DNA of 37,432 nt from Nitrospirota bacterium (GTDB taxonomy: Bacteria; Nitrospirota; Thermodesulfovibrionia; Thermodesulfovibrionales; UBA6898), in the NCBI GenBank assembly GCA_003252075.1, contig QKDO01000131.1:1-37432 (forward strand). The letters are read 5' to 3'. How positions within the stretch are numbered: position 1 is the stretch's first letter; the number at the start of each line of letters is the position of its first letter. Both the position numbers and the translations under genes were made by a program. A model generated the notes under the pieces. The model had not been told where the DNA came from. It made no database searches and saw only the letters and a program-made list of their open reading frames with translations. Below are positions 1 through 6,757 of this stretch, piece after piece.

Positions 1-143
1 GACCATCCCTGGATGCTGAACTGAAGTTTGCATTTGGTTCCTGTAATATCAGCGGCTTCGCTCGTCATGGGAGGGCAGGACAGAACGAACATGAGCAGGT
101 AAGGTATTATGAATAGAATCCTGTGCAGTCTGTTTGTCTTCAT
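1..143 (-). CDS. Exported protein of unknown function, N-terminal fragment
   Basis: A minus-strand frame starts with ATG at 143 and stays open to the window edge, so only about 47 residues are visible. A purine-rich AGAGAGGAT element lies about 8 bases before the start. The N-terminus has basic residues (MKTNRLHR), a hydrophobic stretch (about residues 9-21), then LSCPP and a region ending SEAAD, where signal peptidase I could cut. The Cys at about residue 23 sits in a weak lipobox (VLSC), so a lipoprotein is possible. The visible mature part contains CKLQF and QGWS. I do not recognise the family. The gene is truncated by the window, not by mutation. Confidence 0.7.
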   Translation of the reverse strand, partial: MKTNRLHRILFIIPYLLMFVLSCPPMTSEAADITGTKCKLQFSIQGW

Positions 144-270
144 GACATGATATCCTCTCTTTGCATTATTACGCGATGCAGTACCTAGGGTCCGGTCACC
201 TATGGTATCAGATTCAGCGATGCAGATACAGCGGGTATACCTGCAGCGCAGTTTGCAGGAGAAAATCAGC

Positions 271-1305
271 TCACGTGGCTTGTTTATCCGTGGCACTGTC
301 AGCACATGCGAGGAATTCCCGTACATTGAGCAGCGGCGTATCGGGCGGGAGATCGCAGGAAGGCATAAGGATATAATTAAGGAAGGGATCGGGGATCTGG
401 GCAACGCAGTCAGAAACTGCTTTGCAGATCTGCGCAGGGTCACCGCCGAATATGGTGTTGATCACATCCACATTGCCGGCCGTAACCAGTCTCCTGTTGT
501 AGAGCCGGTATGCTTCACCGATGGGCACACTGGCATCTACGGAAATGCAGTCAGCATAGGTTTCAGGGTACAGTTCTACCTGCGAGCTGATATTGCCGCA
601 CTGGTGAAGGAAGCAGCCGAAACCCTGTTGCCGTATTTGGTCAAAGAGCCTTCGCTCGTAGGGGAGGATTACATCGCGGTACAGATCGAGAGGTACCAGC
701 GTAACGGCACCATCGGGTATGGAAACACCGTCAATGAGTCCCTGTTCCATGAGGGGCGCCAGGAGGGCCGAGGAGAGACGTACACCCAGTTCGCATACGG
801 CTCGGACGAAAGACGCGTCCGTCGCAATCTTTTCTTGGAGGAGATTCCAGTCACAGAGGATCATGGCCCAGGTGAACGGCCCCCATGAAGTTGCACAGAG
901 ATAGCGGTCAGGGAGGCTCTCCCTCAGGTGCGAAATCATCTCCTGAAGCGCAAGGGAATGAGGAGAGTCGGCAAGCGTTATCTTTTCAAGGTACCGCGCA
1001 TCTTCACTTTTCTGGATGAGGGGAAAGGAGAGGAGCGGGGCCTGTTCTTCACGAAAGGCAAGCTTGCCGCCTATGGCCTCGGCCGGAAAGGAATTGAGTC
1101 CCGACCCGGCAAATATGATATCCGTATCCAATTCGGAGAAAAAGGTTGCCAGGACTTCCGCAAAGCGATGCGGATTTCCTGCCAGATCCGCGATTCTCAG
1201 GCCAGTCTGCCTGAATGACCAGAGTCCTGCACCGAATATTGCGCGCGGCAGACGATCGCTTCGTTCGCCTTGCAGAACTCTTCGTATGAATGTTCTCCTG
1301 TCCAT
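271..1305 (-). CDS. Uroporphyrinogen decarboxylase-fold protein, MtaA/CmuA-type methyltransferase candidate
   Basis: A 344-residue protein of the URO-D superfamily. True HemE enzymes decarboxylate uroporphyrinogen III, while the MtaA/MtbA/CmuA branch moves methyl groups between corrinoid proteins and thiols using zinc. The sequence favours the second branch. It has an H-x-C pair (His234, Cys236 in FLHQCGN) and a third Cys at 317 (MPSCDLPPDTP), matching the zinc ligand pattern of that group. No corrinoid-protein or corrinoid-activator gene is adjacent, so substrate and partner are unknown. The gene stands alone, about 200 bp from maf on the same strand, and the ATG has no clear ribosome-binding site. 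A weak hairpin at 240-259 downstream of the stop could be its terminator. Family assignment is firm; methyltransferase rather than HemE function is inference. Confidence 0.85.
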   Translation of the reverse strand: MDRRTFIRRVLQGERSDRLPRAIFGAGLWSFRQTGLRIADLAGNPHRFAEVLATFFSELDTDIIFAGSGLNSFPAEAIGGKLAFREEQAPLLSFPLIQKSEDARYLEKITLADSPHSLALQEMISHLRESLPDRYLCATSWGPFTWAMILCDWNLLQEKIATDASFVRAVCELGVRLSSALLAPLMEQGLIDGVSIPDGAVTLVPLDLYRDVILPYERRLFDQIRQQGFGCFLHQCGNISSQVELYPETYADCISVDASVPIGEAYRLYNRRLVTAGNVDVINTIFGGDPAQICKAVSDCVAQIPDPFLNYILMPSCDLPPDTPLLNVREFLACADSATDKQAT

Positions 1306-1387
1306 GAACAGATCAATTTATTTGCATGTTACATGTCTGTTGGATCATATCTTCAACCCCGGCATCGTCCGTCGTGATGAGTATAGC

Positions 1388-1510
1388 ATGAGTAAATTGG
1401 CAATTGCGGGGGCAGACCCGAAGAAGTGCATTTCCTGTGCAGACTTCAATTCCGTAGCAGGTATCACGGGCTGTCACGAAAATGGGGCTTTATGGGAAAA
1501 GATGGACTAA
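1388..1510 (+). CDS. Possible 40-residue Cys-containing small protein
   Basis: In the gap between the URO-D gene and maf, a plus-strand frame begins at ATG 1388 and ends TAA 1508-1510, overlapping the maf stop codon tail to tail. The predicted peptide starts MSKLAIAGADPKKC and holds three Cys (KKCISCADF and ITGCHENG), a spacing that could bind metal or form a disulfide. It ends WEKMD. No good Shine-Dalgarno sequence precedes the ATG, and the frame is open further upstream, so the start is uncertain. The composition looks protein-like, but a frame this short can be open by chance. I do not recognise the family. Confidence 0.3.
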   Translation: MSKLAIAGADPKKCISCADFNSVAGITGCHENGALWEKMD

Positions 1511-2091
1511 AGGAGGCGCAGGCCGAAGCTCCGCAGTGTATCCGAAAGGGCTGCGAGGGGCAGACCGATGACATTACAGTAATCACCTTCGATCTTCCTG
1601 ATGATCAGTGAACCCCTGCCCTGTATAGCGTATGCCCCTGCCTTATCGAGAGGTTCCCCTGTCTTCACATAGGCCCTGATCTCCGCAGGAGACAGCTGCT
1701 TGAAGCAGACCTTTGTTTCGACGGAACGGGATACGGTCTTTCCCGATTTCGTGTCGAGGACGGTGTATCCGGTGATGACGGCATGGGACTTTCCGCTGAG
1801 CAGGGTGAGCATACGTGCCGCCTCCTTTTCCGTATGGGGTTTTCCCATCAGCTCGTTCCTGAAGACGATAAATGTGTCGGCAGCTATGATGAGTGCATTC
1901 CGGTACTTGTGCGACACTGCCCGGGCCTTTTCCCGCGAAAGGAATTTTGCAAGGTCGTGGGGCTTGAGGTTGAGACCAAGGTCTTCTTCATAATCGCCTG
2001 CATCCACCGTGAACTTCAGGCCGGCAAGCGCAAGAAGCTCTTTTCTCCTGGGTGATGCTGAAGCAAGGACAATTAATGGCGCCTTAAACAT
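1507..2091 (-). CDS. maf: Maf family nucleotide pyrophosphatase
   Basis: A 194-residue Maf/YhdE-type protein. The family hydrolyses non-canonical or modified nucleoside triphosphates such as dTTP, UTP and m7GTP, and has been linked to septum control. The N-terminal signature SASPRRKELL lies near residues 11-20, and the internal IIAADTFIV carries the catalytic acidic residue. Length matches the family norm (about 190-200). Its start overlaps the end of the upstream flavoprotein by 8 bp, so the two are probably translationally coupled. The stop is at the end of the operon, next to the 40-residue candidate on the other strand. Confidence 0.93.
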   Translation of the reverse strand: MFKAPLIVLASASPRRKELLALAGLKFTVDAGDYEEDLGLNLKPHDLAKFLSREKARAVSHKYRNALIIAADTFIVFRNELMGKPHTEKEAARMLTLLSGKSHAVITGYTVLDTKSGKTVSRSVETKVCFKQLSPAEIRAYVKTGEPLDKAGAYAIQGRGSLIIRKIEGDYCNVIGLPLAALSDTLRSFGLRLL

Positions 2092-3250
2092 GCTGCCCTG
2101 CTGCGCGGCCCGATGCCCAGGCCCAGTGAAGATTGTAGCCGCCGAGATGCCCGGTCACATCAAGCACTTCACCGGTAAAAAACAGGCCGGGCACCTTTTT
2201 CGCTTCCATGGTCCTGGATGACAGCTCATTCGTGTCGATCCCGCCGACTGTAACCTCTGCAACATCATATCCTTCGGTGCCGGAAGGGCGCACCTGCCAG
2301 GAACGGAGCTTATGGCCGGCCTCCTGCAGCTCTTTATCCGTGAACTGACAGAGTGGCTTGATCTGAAGATATTTTCTGCACCAGGCCTGGATAAAGCGCG
2401 AAGGAAGGAACAGGGAAAGGAGGTTCTGGATCTCCTTTCTGCTCTTCCGGTGATGGAGAAGAAGTTCGCATGCATCCATGTCCGGGAGCAGGTCGATGGT
2501 AAGCATGTCCCCTGCGTTCCAGTATGAGGAGGCCTGCAGGATGGCCGGACCGCTCATGCCGCGGTGGGTAAAGAGGATGCTGCCGCGGAAGGACGCTGAG
2601 GCGCAGGATACCTCTGCGTTACATGATATACCGCTCAGACTTCGGCAGAATTCCCGGTCCTTCCCTGAAAAGACCAGCGGAACAAGGCCTGGTCTGAGTG
2701 GTATCATGCTGATGCTGAACTGTTCCGCGACCTTGAACCCGAAGTCTGTTGCCCCGGTCTTTGGCCATGAAAGCCCTCCGGTTGCAATGACCAGCGAGCG
2801 TGAGCGGTATTGACCATCTTTTGTGGTGATGATGAAGTCCCTGTCCTTGTGGAGGGTGCTGACCGGACAGTTTAACCTGATCTCGACCCCTGCATTCCTG
2901 CACTCTTTCCCCAGCATATTGATGATAGCTGATGAGGATGCATCGCAAAAAAGTCTGCCGGATTCTTTTTCATGATAGGATATCCGGTGCTTCGCGAGAA
3001 GACCTATAATGTCATCCGGGGTGCACCGCGATAGTGCGGACTTGCAGAAATGACGGTTTTGGGAAATATAGTTATCAGCAGACACATGCCGGTTGGTGAA
3101 GTTGCATCTTCCTCCTCCGGAAATTCTTATTTTGCTTCCTGTTTTCGGGGCATGATCTATAATGACCGCCGACCTGTTCCGTCTGCCTGCTTCGATCGCG
3201 CAACTGAGCCCTGATGCCCCTGCACCGATGATGACAACGTCTTTATGCAT
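2084..3250 (-). CDS. HI0933/YhiN family FAD-dependent oxidoreductase
   Basis: A 388-residue flavoprotein of the HI0933-like (YhiN/BaiN) family, whose members bind FAD and mostly lack an assigned substrate. The dinucleotide-binding motif GAGASGLSCAIEAG lies at residues 9-22. The family signature SGGGRCNFTN is at residues 44-53. The C-terminal FAD contact GGYNLHWAWASGRAAG is near the end. Some relatives reduce steroids or bile-acid intermediates, but the family tag alone does not give the substrate. The gene sits between the radical SAM gene (its ATG directly abuts that gene's stop) and maf (8-bp overlap), so it belongs to the four-gene minus-strand operon. Confidence 0.9.
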   Translation of the reverse strand: MHKDVVIIGAGASGLSCAIEAGRRNRSAVIIDHAPKTGSKIRISGGGRCNFTNRHVSADNYISQNRHFCKSALSRCTPDDIIGLLAKHRISYHEKESGRLFCDASSSAIINMLGKECRNAGVEIRLNCPVSTLHKDRDFIITTKDGQYRSRSLVIATGGLSWPKTGATDFGFKVAEQFSISMIPLRPGLVPLVFSGKDREFCRSLSGISCNAEVSCASASFRGSILFTHRGMSGPAILQASSYWNAGDMLTIDLLPDMDACELLLHHRKSRKEIQNLLSLFLPSRFIQAWCRKYLQIKPLCQFTDKELQEAGHKLRSWQVRPSGTEGYDVAEVTVGGIDTNELSSRTMEAKKVPGLFFTGEVLDVTGHLGGYNLHWAWASGRAAGQHV

Positions 3251-4339
3251 CTACTTTATATAGAGATATTCACGGGCCAGGGTGGGATAGAGCCGCAGGT
3301 TGAAGAGGATATTCGTCATGAGATTGCACTCGTGGGTGCAATAGCACTGACTGTCGCTGATGCTGTTCAGGACCGCCTTTGCCCTGTCGGAGAGGAGAAG
3401 CCGCTGGATGTTGTATCCGTGATCCCGTATATTGCCGAGACCCCTGCCGAGAATTTCGCAGGGATAGACCTCACCGGACTCCGTGAGCACCAGGTTCAGG
3501 CTTCCTGCGTAACAGGGGATCAGTCTCTTGCCCTCGTCGAGGGTCCGGGAGATCAGGTTGCGCTGCAGGACGTCCTGCGCTGCTTTGATACGGGCTCCTC
3601 TGAAACGGTACGTCCTGGACGAATCCTTTGTTTTGAGGTTCTCCTCGAGACGTTCTATGGCATGACGGTATTTACCGGGGTCTATCGCCGTAAAAGACCT
3701 TTGGGCAAGGTTGCCGCGCACCAGGGATATCGTATGGGTCTTTATGTCCTCCATGTCGCTGACAAAATCGATAATGCTGTCCATCTGATCCTGGTTATCT
3801 GAACAAAAGACCGTGTTCACCCCCAGCTCAAAATGAGGGTACCGGTCGAGTAATTCGCTGAGCTGCCCGTATGTCTCCATAGTCTTGGCAAAACTCCCGG
3901 GCGTTCTGCGGAGGCGGTCATGGTCTTCATGCAGACCGTCCAGCGACAGCTTTACCGCAATGACGCTCTTGGGGCAGTCCCTGAGAATCTGTTCAGTCAT
4001 GTCCCTGATCCTCCCGGGTAGGAGACCGTTCGTGGGAAAGAGCATGATCGCAGGACGGTTGTTCGTATAAAAGACCCTGCTGATCTCAGGAAGATCATCC
4101 CTGAGATATATTTCCCCCCCCGAAAAAGCCAGCCAGAGCAGGTCCCCGAAGGACAGGGATATTTTCCTGATCTCCGCAAGCGAGAGTTCATCTGCAGGCG
4201 ATTGGCAGGTATCGGCTGTCCTGAGATAGAAACAGAACGGGCACGCGGCATTGCACTGCCGGGTGACGAAAAAGGTGAGATGGATCGGGTGCCTCTTGCT
4301 GAAGACTGCGTTAATATGGCGAAAGGGTGAATACATCAT
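3251..4339 (-). CDS. Radical SAM protein with SPASM-like C-terminal cluster domain
   Basis: A 362-residue radical SAM enzyme. The CxxxCxxC motif that binds the catalytic 4Fe-4S cluster is Cys29, Cys33 and Cys36 (QCNAACPFC). Further conserved SAM-binding positions include FSGGEIYLRDD near residue 95. The C-terminal third has a SPASM/twitch-like set of Cys: LIPCYAG, VYPCEIL and CYCTHEC. Such enzymes modify peptides, sugars or lipids through a 5'-deoxyadenosyl radical. The start overlaps the glycosyltransferase stop by 4 bp (ATGA), suggesting they act on a shared product, perhaps a surface glycan or glycolipid. No precursor peptide gene is evident beside it, so a RiPP role is not supported. Substrate unknown. 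Confidence 0.88.
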   Translation of the reverse strand: MMYSPFRHINAVFSKRHPIHLTFFVTRQCNAACPFCFYLRTADTCQSPADELSLAEIRKISLSFGDLLWLAFSGGEIYLRDDLPEISRVFYTNNRPAIMLFPTNGLLPGRIRDMTEQILRDCPKSVIAVKLSLDGLHEDHDRLRRTPGSFAKTMETYGQLSELLDRYPHFELGVNTVFCSDNQDQMDSIIDFVSDMEDIKTHTISLVRGNLAQRSFTAIDPGKYRHAIERLEENLKTKDSSRTYRFRGARIKAAQDVLQRNLISRTLDEGKRLIPCYAGSLNLVLTESGEVYPCEILGRGLGNIRDHGYNIQRLLLSDRAKAVLNSISDSQCYCTHECNLMTNILFNLRLYPTLAREYLYIK

Positions 4340-5325
4340 GGCGCTGTTCGGCGGGTCTGAACATAGAAGAGCGTACCGGATATACTCCCTGCAACAATAG
4401 GCAACGGATAAATAACGCAGTAGTAGAGGGCAGCGCGGATTCCGAAGGGCCAGCCCTTAGCCCGGAAAAAGGCATGAAGGAGACCTCTGCTGGAGATGAT
4501 ATTCAGCGTGGTGACGATCAGCATGCAGAACAGGAAAAAGCTCTCCCGGGAAATCAGGTAACAAAGCAGCAGAATCCAGGACATGCATGAAGATGCCACA
4601 TTGAACTTTAGTTCGCGTGATGCCGTTCCCGAATCGTTCGTAAGGTCGCTGTTGCCGAGTGAATAACCTGTCCAGTATTTGGATTTTTTCACGGCATTTC
4701 GCAGGGATTTTGTCAGGGTAAAATGGAAGATATGCCTCACCAGAATGGCGCTGTCCATGGACAGTCTGACCCCGGCTCTTTTCAGCCTGTGGCTGAACTC
4801 GACATCCTCCAGAATAGGCATGAAATCCTCAGCGAAACCGCCGCTCTTTTCAAAAACACGTTTCCCGATGACCATGGCATGGCTGGCAATATAATCAGGG
4901 GCCGGATTTCTCAGTTCTGAATAGTTGATAAATACCGACTGGAACGTGCTGTAAAAGCCATCGTCATGGGCAACAGGTGTGTAACTGCCACCGGTGACGC
5001 TGTGAGGGGCATTCCGGTAGGCTTCAGCCACGCGTGCGAGGGTGTCTTCCTGTACCACGCAATCAGCATCGATAAAAAAGAGCACATCACCACGACTTTC
5101 CCGTGCCCCGGTGTTTCGGGCTTTCGATGCGCCGCCATTCTGTTCGAGCCGTATAAGGCGGCAGGGGAACTGACGGATAATAGCGATGGAACTGTCCGAC
5201 GAGCAGTCATCGACAACAATCACCTCAAAGTCCTGATACCGGGAAGAAAAGAGCGAATGCAAGCAGGTGCCGATGGTAGCACTGCCGTTATGGTTGGGAA
5301 CGATCACCGAGATCATCATGTCCAC
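4336..5325 (-). CDS. Family 2 glycosyltransferase with C-terminal membrane segments
   Basis: A 329-residue GT-A fold glycosyltransferase (GT2). It opens with ISVIVPNHNG and has the donor-binding VVDDCSSDSS near residue 38 and the metal-binding FIDADC (D-x-D) near residue 90. The region after residue 245 contains two or three hydrophobic stretches, so the enzyme is probably anchored with its active site in the cytoplasm. The start is GTG at 5323-5325; there is no Shine-Dalgarno sequence, but a promoter with its -10 hexamer six bases upstream. It is the first gene of the operon with the radical SAM enzyme, flavoprotein and Maf. The product transferred is unknown. Confidence 0.9.
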   Translation of the reverse strand: MDMMISVIVPNHNGSATIGTCLHSLFSSRYQDFEVIVVDDCSSDSSIAIIRQFPCRLIRLEQNGGASKARNTGARESRGDVLFFIDADCVVQEDTLARVAEAYRNAPHSVTGGSYTPVAHDDGFYSTFQSVFINYSELRNPAPDYIASHAMVIGKRVFEKSGGFAEDFMPILEDVEFSHRLKRAGVRLSMDSAILVRHIFHFTLTKSLRNAVKKSKYWTGYSLGNSDLTNDSGTASRELKFNVASSCMSWILLLCYLISRESFFLFCMLIVTTLNIISSRGLLHAFFRAKGWPFGIRAALYYCVIYPLPIVAGSISGTLFYVQTRRTAP

Positions 5326-5331
5326 TCTACT

Positions 5332-5361
5332 ATTATGTGAGATGTCTGCGCGTTATTCCAA
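5332..5361 (-). promoter_or_regulatory. Sigma70-type promoter for the glycosyltransferase operon
   Basis: On the minus strand, TTGGAA (5356-5361) and CATAAT (5332-5337) are separated by 18 bp. The predicted transcription start falls at or within a base or two of the GTG at 5325, so the message may be leaderless. The tpiA promoter lies immediately beyond on the other strand, giving a divergent promoter pair. Confidence 0.5.
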
Positions 5362-5388
5362 TTAAATTATTATCATAATCTGCAAGCC

Positions 5389-5417
5389 TTGACGGGATTT
5401 TCCATATAAATTACAAT
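5389..5417 (+). promoter_or_regulatory. Sigma70-type promoter for tpiA-secG
   Basis: TTGACG (5389-5394) and TACAAT (5412-5417) are separated by the ideal 17 bp. The expected start of transcription is about 5423-5425, and the tpiA ATG is at 5426. No Shine-Dalgarno sequence is present between them. This is the clearest leaderless candidate in the window. Confidence 0.65.
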
Positions 5418-5425
5418 ATCGGACT

Positions 5426-6172
5426 ATGAAGAACTTTATGGCGGCAAACTGGAAGATGAACAAGACCATAGCCGAAACCCGGGAGTTTCTGCGTGATATT
5501 ATCCCGTCGGTAAAGGAAGTCACTGATGTTGATATTGTCATCGCTCCGCCTTTTACGGCGCTGTCAGCGGCCGGCGATGCCATAGGAACAACAAATATCC
5601 AGCTCGCTGCGCAGGATATCTTCTGGGAAGAGAAGGGCGCATATACCGGAGAGGTTGCACCGGCGATGCTGCTTGATGCCGGCTGCAAGCATGTGATCGT
5701 CGGCCACTCCGAGAGAAGACAGTATTTCCACGAAGACGACACCGTGGTCAACAGGAAGGCCGGGGCTGCCCAAAAGGCGGGTCTGGGGGTGATCTTCTGT
5801 GTCGGGGAGTCGCTCGCGGAACGTGAATCCGGCAAGACCTTTGATATTATCCGGCGCGAGGTCGAAAAAGGGCTTGAAGGGATCGATGCGGGGAACCTGG
5901 TTGTCGCCTATGAACCGATCTGGGCGATCGGCACCGGAAAGACGGCATCACCAGAGCAGGCTCAGGAAGTACATGCCTTCATCAGGGATATCCTGAGAAA
6001 ACGTTACGGCGAAACTGCAGAAGACATCCGTATCCTCTATGGGGGCAGTGTTACCCCTGAGAATGTCAAAAGCCTCATGGCATGCCAGGATGTCAACGGA
6101 GGGCTTGTCGGGGGCGCAAGTCTCAAGCCGGACAGCTTTGCGAAATTAGTCTGTTATAAAAAGGAGAAGTAA
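5426..6172 (+). CDS. tpiA: Triosephosphate isomerase
   Basis: A full-length 248-residue triosephosphate isomerase, interconverting dihydroxyacetone phosphate and glyceraldehyde 3-phosphate in the cytoplasm. The family landmarks are all present: AANWKMNKT with the catalytic Lys near residue 11, VIVGHSERRQ with the electrophilic His, VVAYEPIWAIGTGK with the catalytic Glu and flexible loop, then YGGSV and GGLVGGASL for phosphate binding. The ATG lacks a Shine-Dalgarno sequence and lies about 8 bases after a -10 hexamer. The stop overlaps the secG start (TAATG), so the genes are coupled, an arrangement common in many bacteria. Confidence 0.97.
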   Translation: MKNFMAANWKMNKTIAETREFLRDIIPSVKEVTDVDIVIAPPFTALSAAGDAIGTTNIQLAAQDIFWEEKGAYTGEVAPAMLLDAGCKHVIVGHSERRQYFHEDDTVVNRKAGAAQKAGLGVIFCVGESLAERESGKTFDIIRREVEKGLEGIDAGNLVVAYEPIWAIGTGKTASPEQAQEVHAFIRDILRKRYGETAEDIRILYGGSVTPENVKSLMACQDVNGGLVGGASLKPDSFAKLVCYKKEK

Positions 6173-6546
6173 TGGCAACACTGATATTGATCGTTCATCT
6201 GACTGTCTGTTTATTCCTTATTGTGATCGTGCTCATCCAGGGAGGGAAGGGCGCCGAAATGGGAGCAGCCTTCGGCGGATCCAGTCAGACCCTATTCGGC
6301 GCACGCGGTGCAGCAACGTTTTTCAGCAAGCTTACGACGGTTGCTGCTGTTTTGTTCATGATATCATCCTTTCTGCTGGCCATTGTGACCAGCCGGGAAA
6401 CGTCGGTGCTGAGCAAGATACCTGCGGCAACGCAGCAGCAGAAGACCACGATACCCGGAGGAGCAACAGGACCCATTCAGGGAGCACCGCCAATACAGCC
6501 TGCGCCTTCAGGGCAGCCTGCCCAGACGCCGGCTCCGGCAAAATAG
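6172..6546 (+). CDS. secG: Preprotein translocase subunit SecG
   Basis: A 124-residue SecG, the small subunit of the SecYEG channel that aids SecA-driven export. Two membrane helices (about residues 3-23 and 52-72) flank the conserved cytoplasmic loop with LIQGGKGAEMGAAFGG and TLFGARGA. The C-terminal tail (after about residue 80) is rich in Pro, Gln and Ala, which is variable in the family. Its ATG overlaps the tpiA stop, and an intrinsic terminator follows 22 bases after the stop, so it ends the two-gene operon. Confidence 0.94.
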   Translation: MATLILIVHLTVCLFLIVIVLIQGGKGAEMGAAFGGSSQTLFGARGAATFFSKLTTVAAVLFMISSFLLAIVTSRETSVLSKIPAATQQQKTTIPGGATGPIQGAPPIQPAPSGQPAQTPAPAK

Positions 6547-6567
6547 TCCGTTTTTCGAAAGATGCTG

Positions 6568-6608
6568 AAACAGGGCATGCCTTACGTCAGGATGCCCTGT
6601 TTTTTTTC
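6568..6608 (+). terminator. Intrinsic terminator of tpiA-secG
   Basis: An 11-bp perfect stem (6568-6578 with 6592-6602, GGGCAT/ATGCCC core) has a 13-base loop and leads into an uninterrupted T run to 6608. The right half also encodes the end of ccoS on the opposite strand. The minus-strand side lacks a T run, so it should stop only plus-strand transcription. Confidence 0.85.
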
Positions 6609-6757
6609 TCCGGTTCATCCTCGTCGTCTTCAAGCATCCGGTACTTAGGCCCTTCAGGATCATCATACTGTCCACTTTTGACAGCCCAGAGAAAGAAGAG
6701 CCAGGCTCCGATACCCAGTACCAGGGAAAGGAAGATAAGAAAAGCGAGAGTCCACAT
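6587..6757 (-). CDS. ccoS: Cbb3 oxidase assembly protein CcoS
   Basis: A 56-residue protein. It begins MWTLAFLIFLS, has one membrane helix (about residues 3-24), then AVKSGQYDD and an acidic tail RMLEDDEDEPE. The order helix, SGQ(Y/F)DD, then acidic C-terminus is diagnostic of CcoS, which is needed for haem and copper insertion into cbb3 oxidase. Its ATG overlaps the ccoI stop by one base (TGATG), and it is the last gene of the cco block. The 3' end runs into the secG terminator stem. Confidence 0.92.
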   Translation of the reverse strand: MWTLAFLIFLSLVLGIGAWLFFLWAVKSGQYDDPEGPKYRMLEDDEDEPEKKNRAS

